Part shown: positions 14,133-20,627 of the stretch, piece by piece | Layout of the letters: each line of letters starts with the position of its first letter | Numbering within the stretch: the stretch's first letter is position 1 | From: Xanthobacteraceae bacterium | GTDB taxonomy: Bacteria > Pseudomonadota > Alphaproteobacteria > Rhizobiales > Xanthobacteraceae | Reading direction: 5' to 3' | Assembly (NCBI GenBank): GCA_030043335.1 | Contig: JASHXX010000428.1 | Coordinates: 1 to 20,627 of the forward strand | Length of the DNA stretch: 20,627 nt | Position numbers and translations under genes: made by a program | Notes under the pieces: model-generated | Databases searched by the model: none | What the model was told of the DNA's origin: nothing | What the model saw: the letters and a program-made list of their open reading frames with translations, nothing else

Positions 14133-14758
14133 ACCAGACGCAGGTACTGGGCGGCCAGTAACCCGATCGTCCGCTGCACCCAGCGTTTATTTTTAAACAC
14201 GTGCGGCTTGGCCGGCGGCCTCGCCCGCGCCGGTTTGCCGAGAGAAATCGCATAGGCATGCACCGGCTGGGCGATGTTCTCGAGTTCGCGGTTGCCGAGA
14301 TCGGTTACTGCCGCCCGGAGTTTCGCCTTGATGTAGCGATAGGCGTCCTCGGAGAGGCAAATTCCGTTCGGCGCGCAGATGCCTTCAAGCCGCGCGGCGA
14401 TGTTGACGGCGTCGCCTGCGAGTTCGCCGCCGTTGTGCTCAACCACATCGGCGATATGGATGCCGACGCCGAACGCGACGCGGTGCTCGGGCGCCAGGCC
14501 GGCGTTGCGCTCGATCGTGACTGACTGCACACGAAGAGCACAGTTCACGGCGTCGAGCACGCTGCGGAACTCAATAAGACGACATTCGCCTGCGCGCTTC
14601 ATCACCCGCCCATGATTCACTGCGATGATGCGATCAATCAGGTCGCGCGACGGCGCAGGCAGCCGCGTCAATGTCGGCTCCTCGCCGGCGTCCGCGATCC
14701 TGCCGTCTCCGACCACATCCATCGATAGAATCACGGTGCGCATGCTGGTCTCGGCCAT
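14072..14758 (-). CDS. Degenerate class III adenylate/guanylate cyclase-like protein with foreign C-terminal tail
   Basis: A 228-residue protein. Residues about 7-175 follow the class III nucleotidyl cyclase fold: SMDVVGDGR with the first metal aspartate (D14), HGRVMKRAGECRLIEF, GVGIHIADVV, GDAVNIAARLEG (N119, R123) and NGICLSEDAYRYI. The second metal position, normally Asp in a GDG motif, is Glu followed by Cys (E58-C59), so activity is doubtful. After residue 190, the segment RWVQRTIGLLAAQYLRLVWKTSRF looks like the N-terminus of a DUF374-type lysophospholipid acyltransferase, which then ends abruptly. This suggests a cyclase-acyltransferase fusion that lost its second domain. The ATG at 14756-14758 has an AAGGGG ribosome binding site and lies 51 bp after the P450 stop. 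Confidence 0.75.
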   Translation of the reverse strand: MAETSMRTVILSMDVVGDGRIADAGEEPTLTRLPAPSRDLIDRIIAVNHGRVMKRAGECRLIEFRSVLDAVNCALRVQSVTIERNAGLAPEHRVAFGVGIHIADVVEHNGGELAGDAVNIAARLEGICAPNGICLSEDAYRYIKAKLRAAVTDLGNRELENIAQPVHAYAISLGKPARARPPAKPHVFKNKRWVQRTIGLLAAQYLRLVWKTSRFRILMSPASTPPAA

Positions 14759-14809
14759 GACGCCCCTTCGCCGCTTCGTTCCACTACGCGCTGGAGGATG
14801 AGCCTGCCG

Positions 14810-16039
14810 CTACCAGCTTGCCGGCAGCTTGTTCAGCCCGCGCAGCACAAAGGTCTGCCGCCAGTCGGGGTGATCGACATTGTCGAGCCGCAGATTGGGC
14901 AGGCGGCGGAGCAGGGTCGAGATCGCGATCTCGCCCTCGATGCGGGCGAGCTGGGCGCCGAGGCAATAGTGGATGCCGCCGCCGAATGACAGCGGACGGA
15001 TGTCGGCGCGCTTGATATCGAGCTTGTCGGGATCGGCGTAAACCGCGGGATCGCGATTGGCAGCGCCGAGCAGGCAGATGACCGACTGCCCCTTGGGCAT
15101 CGCAATGCCGCCGATGTCGTCGACGTCTTCGAGCGTGGTGCGGCCGGTGACCTGCACCGAGGAATCGTAGCGCAGAAGCTCGTCGACGGCGTTAGGCGTC
15201 AGCGAAGGATCGTCGATCAACCGCCGCAGCTGGTCGGGATTGCGATAAAGCGCCAAGAGGCCGTTGCCGATCAGGTTCACCGTGGTCTCATGCCCGGCAC
15301 CGAACAGGAGGATGATGTTGGCGGTCAGCTCCTCGTTGCTGAGCTTGTTGCCCTCCTCCTCCGCCTGGACCAGCTGAGTCGTCAGATCGTCGCCCGGCTC
15401 GCGCCGGCGCAGCTCGAACAGGCTGCGGAAATATTCGGCCGATGCCAGATTGTACCTGTTCTGCTCGTCGATCTCGGCGCGAGTGAGCGGCGCCGGGTCG
15501 AGCAGACGTCCGCCGGCGCGCGAACTACCGAAGAAAATCTCGCGGTGATCCTCGGGAATACCGAGCATGTCGCAGATTACGATGACCGGCAGGCGGAAGG
15601 CGAAGTCGGCGATCAGGTCCATATGGCCGCGCGGCGCGACGCGGTCGATGATTTCGTCGACGATCGCCTGGATGCGCGGGCGCATATCCTCGACGCGGCG
15701 CGCGGTGAAGGCGCGCACCACCAGGCCGCGCAGGCGGCCATGGTCGGGCGGATCCTGCTGCAGCATCCAATGGCTCATGCTGCGATAGATCGGCTCGTCC
15801 ATCACCTGCGGTCCGAAGCGCCTGGTCATGCGGCCGACGAAATCCTTGCCGAAGCGCTTGTCGCGCAGGATGGTTGCGACGTCGGCATGACGGCTTGCCG
15901 CATAGAAGCCGAACGGCGTCAGATGCATCGGGTCGACCGCACGCAGCCGGTGATAATAGGAATAGGGATTGGCGATGAAGTCGGGCGACAGCGGATTGAA
16001 CAACGGCGCGCCTTGGATGGTCTGCAGTTGCTCGTTCAT
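14810..16039 (-). CDS. Cytochrome P450 monooxygenase
   Basis: A 409-residue soluble bacterial P450, normal length for the class served by separate ferredoxin partners. Visible landmarks: the C-helix WMLQQDPPDHGRLRGLV, the oxygen-activating I-helix GAGHETT (247-253), the ExxR motif ELLR (287-290), and the haem-binding loop FGGGIHYCLG (352-361) with the axial cysteine C359. It would insert one oxygen atom from O2 into an organic substrate in the cytoplasm; the substrate cannot be inferred. The ATG at 16037-16039 follows GAGGATCTC; longer upstream frames run into the divergent promoter region. It ends in TAG. No ferredoxin or ferredoxin reductase gene lies nearby, so electrons must come from elsewhere. 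It is divergent from the NHL-repeat gene and followed by the cyclase-like gene. Confidence 0.95.
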   Translation of the reverse strand: MNEQLQTIQGAPLFNPLSPDFIANPYSYYHRLRAVDPMHLTPFGFYAASRHADVATILRDKRFGKDFVGRMTRRFGPQVMDEPIYRSMSHWMLQQDPPDHGRLRGLVVRAFTARRVEDMRPRIQAIVDEIIDRVAPRGHMDLIADFAFRLPVIVICDMLGIPEDHREIFFGSSRAGGRLLDPAPLTRAEIDEQNRYNLASAEYFRSLFELRRREPGDDLTTQLVQAEEEGNKLSNEELTANIILLFGAGHETTVNLIGNGLLALYRNPDQLRRLIDDPSLTPNAVDELLRYDSSVQVTGRTTLEDVDDIGGIAMPKGQSVICLLGAANRDPAVYADPDKLDIKRADIRPLSFGGGIHYCLGAQLARIEGEIAISTLLRRLPNLRLDNVDHPDWRQTFVLRGLNKLPASW

Positions 16040-16146
16040 GAGATCCTCGATCGCTGGCGGCGGAAAGCGGCGGCCTGCGGCATAGTACGCGCGGCGCAGC
16101 GGCTTTGCTACAGTAGCGGGGGCGTGCGTCCGGCTGAGGAGGCGAT
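16040..16146. promoter_or_regulatory. Divergent promoter region between P450 and NHL-repeat genes
   Basis: A 107-bp gap between two divergent starts must hold both promoters. On the plus strand TGC-TACAGT at 16106-16114 resembles an extended -10 element, and GAGGAGGCG directly precedes the ATG at 16147 as a strong ribosome binding site. On the minus strand TACTAT (16088-16083) is a weak -10 candidate. No convincing -35 boxes are seen. Confidence 0.3.
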
Positions 16147-17255
16147 ATGAAATTCGAATACGCATCGACGCGGGCGCTCGCCATTCTCGTTGCGCTCTTG
16201 GCCGTCACAACCGCGCCGGCACATGCGCAAAGTCCGGCGTTCCGCGTCGATCCGTACTGGCCGAGGCCGTTGCCGAACAATGGCTTCTCGGCCAGGTCGG
16301 CGGCATGGCGGTCGATGCGCAGGACAATATCTGGGTGTTCCAGCGCCCGCGCTCGCTCACCGATGACGAGAAAGGCGAGACGCTTAGTCCTCCCCGTTCC
16401 AAATGCTGCGTGCCGGCCCCCTCGGTGCTGGTGTTCAATCAGGCCGGCGATCTGGTGCGCTCCTGGGGCGGGCCGCCCAACGAGGGCGAGAACCCGCCCT
16501 ACGACTGGCCGCTGCAGGAGCACGGCATCCTGGTCGACAATACCGGCTTCGTCTGGCTATCGGGCAACGGCAAGGGCGACGGCATGGTGTTGAAGTTCAC
16601 CGTCGAGGGCAAGTTCGTCAAACAATTCGGCAAGCGCGGCGCGTTGACCAGCAGCACGGATCTGTCCCAGTTCGGCCAGGTCGCGGCGTTCGCCTTCGAC
16701 AAACAGGCGAGCTAGGTCTACGCCGCCGACGGCTACGGCAATCACCGCGTCGCTGTGCTCGACGCCGCCTCCGGCGCGATCAAGCGCATCTGGGGCGCCT
16801 ATGGCAGACCGCCGACCGACGACAATCTGCCGCCGTACAATCCGGACTCGCCCCAATTTGCCAACCCGGTGCACTGCATCGCGCTCGCCAAGGACGGCCC
16901 GGTCTATGTCTGCGACCGCACCAACAACCGCGTCCAGGTCTTCAACAAGGACGGCAGCTATGTCCGCCAATACGTGTTCGATCCGCAGACGCAGGGGCCG
17001 GGCTCGGCCTGGGGGCTTGCCTTCTCGCCGCTCGACCGCAAGCAGAACTATTTCGTTCTGATCGACGGCACCAACGAAGTGTTCGAGACGGTGCGCCGCA
17101 AGGACGGCGCGGTCGTCGGCACCTTCGGCCGCTCCGGCCGCAATGCCGGCGAATTTCACTACGTCCATGTCGGCCAGTTCGACTCGCGCGGCAATTTCTA
17201 TACCGGCGAGGTCGACACCGGTAAACGGCTGCAGAAATGGGTGCCGGTAGAGTGA
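16147..17255 (+). pseudogene. Exported NHL-repeat beta-propeller protein, broken by a frameshift and an in-frame TAG
   Basis: The ATG at 16147 (strong GAGGAGG site) starts a signal peptide, MKFEYASTRALAILVALLAV and onward to AHAQS, then FRVDPYWPRPLPNN. At about 16279-16281 the frame is lost: the next frame continues with WLLGQVGGMAVDAQDNIWVF, the expected family sequence, so one base is missing in the AACAATGG region. That second frame reads through propeller repeats and meets TAG at 16713-16715, after which it continues in frame (VYAADGYGNHRVAVLDAASG) to the TGA at 17253-17255. Family proteins have Glu before VYVADGYGN, so GAG to TAG is the likely change. Intact, it would be about 369 residues: a secreted 6-bladed propeller with NHL repeats such as DRTNNRVQVFNKDGSY. 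Two independent lesions suggest a pseudogene or poor sequence here. Confidence 0.85.
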
Positions 17256-17257
17256 GC

Positions 17258-18562
17258 TTACTTCGCCGGCAACACGACGGCGCGGCACTCGCCGAAGCCG
17301 ATGCGCGGATAACCGGGCTTTTCCGCAAAGCCGCGGAAGATGATCTCGTCGCCGTCTTCGATGAAGCCGCGCCGCTCGCCGCCTGGAAGCGCGATCGGCT
17401 CTGCACCCCGCCCGGTCAATTCGAGAAGGCTCGCCCAGCTCGATTTCTCCGGGCCGGAAACCGTCCCTGAACCGATAAGATCGCCGACCTCGAGGTTGCA
17501 GCCATTGCTAGCCTGATGGGCGAGCATCTGCGCCACTGTCCAATAGAGGTTCGCAGACGAGGTCCGCGTGATGAGGAGCGGCGCGGTCCTGGCGCGCCGC
17601 ATCGCGGCGCTGGCGATATAGGCTTCGAGCGTGACGGCGAGGCCGCCCCGCGCGCGATCTTCGGCGTCATCGAGATACGGCAGCGGCTGCGGATCGCCTT
17701 CAGGGCGGGCGAAGGCGGCCATACGAAACGGCGCCAGCGCCTCGGCGGTCACCGCCCAGGGCGAAACCGTGGTGGCAAAGCTCTTGGCCAGGAACGGTCC
17801 GAGCGGCTGCGCCTCCCAGGCCTGAACGTCGCGCGCCGACCAGTCGTTGAGCAGGCAAAAGCCGAAAATGTGCTCGGCCGCCTTGCCGATCGGTACGGTC
17901 GCGCCGAACTCGGACGGTACGCCGACATAGAAGCCGAGCTCGAGCTCGAAATCGAGATTGCGCGAGGGCCCATAGCTGGGAGCCTGCTCATTCGCCGGCT
18001 TGCGCTGGCCGCGCGGCCGCCTTACCGGCGTGCCGCTCGGGCGGATCGATGAGGCGCGGCCGTGATAGGCGACCGGCAGATATTTGTAGTTCGGCAGGAG
18101 CGGATGGTCCGGCCGGAAGGCGCGGCCGGTATTGGTGGCGTGAAACACCGAGGCGAAGAAATCGGAGAAATTGCGTACCGCGACCGGCATGTCGAGCGTC
18201 GCCTGTGTTATCGGCGTCAGGTGCGCCCGCAGTCTCTCGTCGGCGTGCTCGGCGCTCAGCGCGCGCGACAGCGCAAGCCGCAAGGCCGACCAGGCCCGCG
18301 GCCCAAGCGATATGAGAGGGTTGAGGGCCGGTGCGGCGCCCGCTCGCGCCGCCTCGGCGGCGACGCCGTTGAACGCCGAAACCGCAGCAGGGAGATCGAG
18401 GATTTGGTCGCCGATGGCGACGCCGACGCGCGGCTGTGCTCCCGCCGCCGGACGAAACACGCCAACGGGCAGATTCTGAATCGGAAACTCGTTGCCGGGC
18501 GCGTTGGCGCTGCCGATGAAGCTTCGCCGCGCCGGATCGTGAGTCTCGTTGAGCGACGTCAT
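17258..18562 (-). CDS. fahA: Fumarylacetoacetase
   Basis: A 434-residue enzyme, close to the usual 420, that cleaves fumarylacetoacetate to fumarate and acetoacetate in the last step of tyrosine/homogentisate breakdown. Active-site elements follow the mammalian enzyme closely: NFSDFFASVFHATNTG (metal ligand D134, catalytic H141), AYHGRASS (Y167), LDFELELGFYVG (E206, E208), LLNDWSARDVQAWE (D240) and GPFLAKSFATTVSPW (K260). The ATG at 18560-18562 overlaps the stop of the cyclic-nucleotide channel gene as ATGA. Longer frames extend back into that gene and are rejected. No homogentisate dioxygenase or maleylacetoacetate isomerase gene, the usual neighbours, is present in the window. It converges on the NHL-repeat gene with only 2 bp between stops. 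Confidence 0.96.
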   Translation of the reverse strand: MTSLNETHDPARRSFIGSANAPGNEFPIQNLPVGVFRPAAGAQPRVGVAIGDQILDLPAAVSAFNGVAAEAARAGAAPALNPLISLGPRAWSALRLALSRALSAEHADERLRAHLTPITQATLDMPVAVRNFSDFFASVFHATNTGRAFRPDHPLLPNYKYLPVAYHGRASSIRPSGTPVRRPRGQRKPANEQAPSYGPSRNLDFELELGFYVGVPSEFGATVPIGKAAEHIFGFCLLNDWSARDVQAWEAQPLGPFLAKSFATTVSPWAVTAEALAPFRMAAFARPEGDPQPLPYLDDAEDRARGGLAVTLEAYIASAAMRRARTAPLLITRTSSANLYWTVAQMLAHQASNGCNLEVGDLIGSGTVSGPEKSSWASLLELTGRGAEPIALPGGERRGFIEDGDEIIFRGFAEKPGYPRIGFGECRAVVLPAK

Positions 18563-19704
18563 ACGCCGCCATGCGCGTAGAGCTCGCGCCGGCGCTGATT
18601 TTCGCTCAGGCGCCGTTTGCCTTCGGCGTCGATCGCCCGCGCTAGCTCGGGATGATGCGCCATCAAGGTACGAAAATCGGCGAGATCGAGAATAAGCAGG
18701 GTCGACGACTCTGTGGTCGACACATTGGCGGTGCGAATGAGATCGCCCAGAAGCGCCAGCTCGCCGAAGAACGCCCCGGGGCCGAGCCGGACCGGCATCG
18801 GGCTGACGTCGACCTCGACCTCGCCCTCGGCGATGAAATACATGCAATCGCCGATCCGGCCGCGGCGGACGATGGCGGTGCGCGGTGGCACCTCGACGCG
18901 GCGCAGCATGTGAGTGATCTCGGTGAAGGCCGCGGGGTCAAGCGTCTGGAAGAACGGCACCTTGCTGACCAGGTCCCAGGTCTGAATGAAATGCCGCCGT
19001 CGGCTTTCGGCGGCAAAGCCGGTGGCGAGAATGCCGGTCCACAATCCGAAGGTAGCGATGCCGCAGATCATCACCAGCGCGCCGAGGAGATGGCCGAGAT
19101 GCGTACGCGGCACCTCGTCGCCATAGCCGGTCGTCGTCAACGTCACCACCGCCCACCACAGTGCGGCCGGCAGCGAGCCGAACGCCGCCGGCTGCCCGTC
19201 GCGCTCGATCACGTGCATGGCGGCTGAGGCGAGAAACAACGCGATCAGAAACAGCACCAGCACGCTCGCGAGCGGCTTTGCCTCGAGCACGAACACGCGG
19301 CCAAGCTGGGCGAAGCCCGACGAATGCTGCGCCAGCTTGAGCACCCACAACGACGCGAACAGCCAGGCCGTCGGCGGCGCCAGGCCGCAAATCAGCGCGA
19401 TCGGGACCAGAAACACCGAGAGCACATCGACCCAACATGCTGGAGAGAGCAGATAGCGGCGCACTCTGCCGGCGACAAAGGCGGCGCTCAAGCGCACCGC
19501 GCCCTCGATGACAAACCAGGCGAGGCAGCACCACAAACACAACGTCAGCCAAATGCCGATCGAGGCGCGCAAGTCGGCGACGGTAAGCGCCGTCATGGCA
19601 GCGAGGCCGAAGCCGAGAACGAGATGTGTCGGCAATGATGACGCGCCGAGAAAGCCGACCGGCGCGGCCAGATGCGCAAGGACGATGCCTGCGTCTTTCC
19701 TCAC
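18559..19704 (-). CDS. Cyclic-nucleotide-gated K+ channel, MloK1 type
   Basis: A 381-residue channel homologous to Mesorhizobium loti MloK1 (about 355 residues). It has six predicted helices: a voltage-sensor-like S1-S4 without the regular arginine ladder, then the pore with the potassium filter TTGYGD (191-196) in LWWAVVTLTTTGYGDEVP, and S6 GLWTGILATGFAAESRRR. The C-terminal cyclic-nucleotide-binding domain (about 250-360) ends in the phosphate cassette FFGELALLGDLIRTANV with R324. The start is uncertain: the longest frame uses TTG at 19812 without a clear ribosome site, whereas GTG at 19702-19704 lies behind GCGAGG and matches the family N-terminus, so it is chosen. It would open for K+ on binding cAMP. 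The stop overlaps fahA as ATGA, an odd partnership. Confidence 0.92.
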   Translation of the reverse strand: MRKDAGIVLAHLAAPVGFLGASSLPTHLVLGFGLAAMTALTVADLRASIGIWLTLCLWCCLAWFVIEGAVRLSAAFVAGRVRRYLLSPACWVDVLSVFLVPIALICGLAPPTAWLFASLWVLKLAQHSSGFAQLGRVFVLEAKPLASVLVLFLIALFLASAAMHVIERDGQPAAFGSLPAALWWAVVTLTTTGYGDEVPRTHLGHLLGALVMICGIATFGLWTGILATGFAAESRRRHFIQTWDLVSKVPFFQTLDPAAFTEITHMLRRVEVPPRTAIVRRGRIGDCMYFIAEGEVEVDVSPMPVRLGPGAFFGELALLGDLIRTANVSTTESSTLLILDLADFRTLMAHHPELARAIDAEGKRRLSENQRRRELYAHGGV

Positions 19705-19812
19705 TCTGCGTGCCTCGCCATCCGCGGCTTCGCGGCCCAGTCTCGCCCGGGCCGGGAAAACTACGCCCTCGGCTTTCGCCTCGCCAGCCGAAATTGCCGC
19801 CAGAGCTAACAA

Positions 19813-19924
19813 TCAAGCGGCAGCGATCCGGGTCGCCGCCGTCCGCATGCTTAATTTCGCGAGCAAATACCGCTAAACTCGACCCCTGATCGGCACCACG
19901 CGCCCCCTCCGTTCCAGGACCGCC
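19813..19924. promoter_or_regulatory. Divergent gap before the right-end membrane gene, with weak promoter
   Basis: The sequence lies between the longest start of the channel gene and the plus-strand gene. TTAATT (19851-19856) and TAAACT (19874-19879), 17 bp apart, form a weak plus-strand promoter candidate, and AGGA at correct spacing precedes the ATG at 19925. If the channel starts at 19704, another 108 bp belong to this gap. Confidence 0.3.
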
Positions 19925-20627
19925 ATGAAGCAGAAGCACATTTCACGCGTGGAGCTGGCGAGCTATTTGATCTCTCCCGCACTCGCGGTGATGCTCGCCC
20001 TGATGATAGCCGAGGCGATGCTCGCAGCCGCGACCACTTGGCTCGTCATCAATGCCGGACGCAAGGTCGCGGCCGGCGAGTTCCTGCTCAGCGACCTGAT
20101 CTGGATACTCACGGCGCAATCGGCGTCCTACGTCGCCGGCGTGATCAGCTGGATCTACGCCGAGCGCGCCGGCTATCGCGGCTTCGGCAGATTCATGCTG
20201 CGTTTCGCGCGCGAGAATCGCAGCAAGGTCAAGCTGTTTGGCGACCGGCCGGCGCGCGAGCGCGTCGAGCCGTTCCTCACCGGCGAGACCTTCCAGTGCT
20301 ATTTCAATCTGATTTCCGAGGTCGAGTTTTTGCTCAAGCTCTTTCTCGGACTGGCGTTCAACGCTCTCGTGCTCGGCGTCGAAATCGACGTCAGCATGCC
20401 ATTCGCCTATGTCGGCGCATTCGCGGCGTTGTTATTAATGCAGTGGGCGCTGCAGAATCCGATCGCGCGTACTTATCTGGAAAACCAGCGTCTGAACAAT
20501 CGGGTCACGGCGCAGGGTTATACCGCCTGGGACAACATCTTCAGCGGTAACCGCTACAATCTGCGGCTCTGGCTCGCCGGCTTCAAGACGCGCATGCGCG
20601 CGGCGGTCGCGGCGCAGGTCCGCGCGG
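19925..20627 (+). CDS. Four-helix membrane protein of unknown function, 3' end outside window
   Basis: An open frame of 234 codons that runs off the right edge. The ATG at 19925 has AGGA six bases upstream. Predicted membrane helices lie at about residues 12-36, 52-74, 137-156 and 159-178, separated by a cytoplasmic-looking basic loop (YAERAGYRGFGRFMLRFARE and following, about 74-120). After the last helix comes a polar, well-ordered tail (ENQRLNNRVTAQGYTAWDNI) that looks conserved in character. I do not recognise the family and see no catalytic or transport motif. It is transcribed away from the channel gene. Confidence 0.75.
   Translation, partial: MKQKHISRVELASYLISPALAVMLALMIAEAMLAAATTWLVINAGRKVAAGEFLLSDLIWILTAQSASYVAGVISWIYAERAGYRGFGRFMLRFARENRSKVKLFGDRPARERVEPFLTGETFQCYFNLISEVEFLLKLFLGLAFNALVLGVEIDVSMPFAYVGAFAALLLMQWALQNPIARTYLENQRLNNRVTAQGYTAWDNIFSGNRYNLRLWLAGFKTRMRAAVAAQVRA

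Noticed and set aside
15525..16523. Minus-strand frame (332 codons) crossing the P450 and NHL starts
   Set aside because: It overlaps two recognised genes in another frame and passes through their promoter region.
1962..16715. Idea that TAG is recoded to an amino acid in this organism
   Set aside because: TAG is the natural terminator of the HPr, dhaM and P450 genes, where reading through would run into the next gene or non-coding sequence; individual lesions explain the two in-frame cases better.

Overview
High-GC DNA with tightly packed genes, frequent ATGA start/stop overlaps, a MloK1-type cyclic-nucleotide channel, a bacterial P450 and rhizobial-style hypothetical proteins points to an alphaproteobacterium, most likely Hyphomicrobiales (Bradyrhizobium/Xanthobacteraceae-like). 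This placement is inference from gene content; no rRNA or other marker gene is present. No tRNA, rRNA, insertion sequence or CRISPR array was seen. Layout, left to right: (1) 1-1283, minus strand: a class II aldolase/adducin-family gene followed 2 bp later by the 5' part of a GH1 beta-glucosidase with a Tat-like leader; the GH1 gene runs off the left edge. (2) 1422-2192, plus strand: an HD-domain hydrolase gene interrupted by an in-frame TAG. (3) 2299-12837, minus strand: the centrepiece, a 10.5-kb cluster of 13 genes with almost no intergenic space. In transcription order it encodes a periplasmic binding protein, two permeases, a 67-residue two-helix membrane protein, two ABC ATPases, DhaL, DhaM (EIIA domain only), a stand-alone HPr, a stand-alone PTS Enzyme I, a small HTH-like protein, DhaK and a 137-residue unknown. 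(4) 12838-13343: a 506-bp promoter region with a TTGACA -35 box and GTTTA-type inverted repeats. (5) 13344-16039, minus strand: a cytochrome P450, a degenerate class III cyclase-like protein and a multi-helix membrane protein that looks like part of a GT87-type protein. (6) 16147-17255, plus strand: an exported NHL-repeat beta-propeller gene broken by one frameshift and one TAG. (7) 17258-19704, minus strand: a cyclic-nucleotide-gated K+ channel overlapping fumarylacetoacetase (fahA). (8) 19925 to the right edge, plus strand: an unrecognised four-helix membrane protein. How the central genes fit together: the binding protein, permeases and ATPases would import a small polyol or ketose. DhaK and DhaL would phosphorylate dihydroxyacetone or a related short ketose. 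Phosphate would pass from PEP through the locally encoded Enzyme I, HPr and DhaM to DhaL-ADP. The cluster therefore looks like a self-contained import-and-phosphorylation module. In Escherichia coli the three phosphorelay domains form one DhaM polypeptide; here they are three genes, and dhaK lies far downstream of dhaL. The true substrate cannot be read from the sequence. Two genes outside the cluster carry in-frame TAG codons (one also a frameshift), yet TAG is the ordinary terminator of the HPr, dhaM and P450 genes. Pseudogenisation or assembly error is therefore a better explanation than stop-codon recoding.
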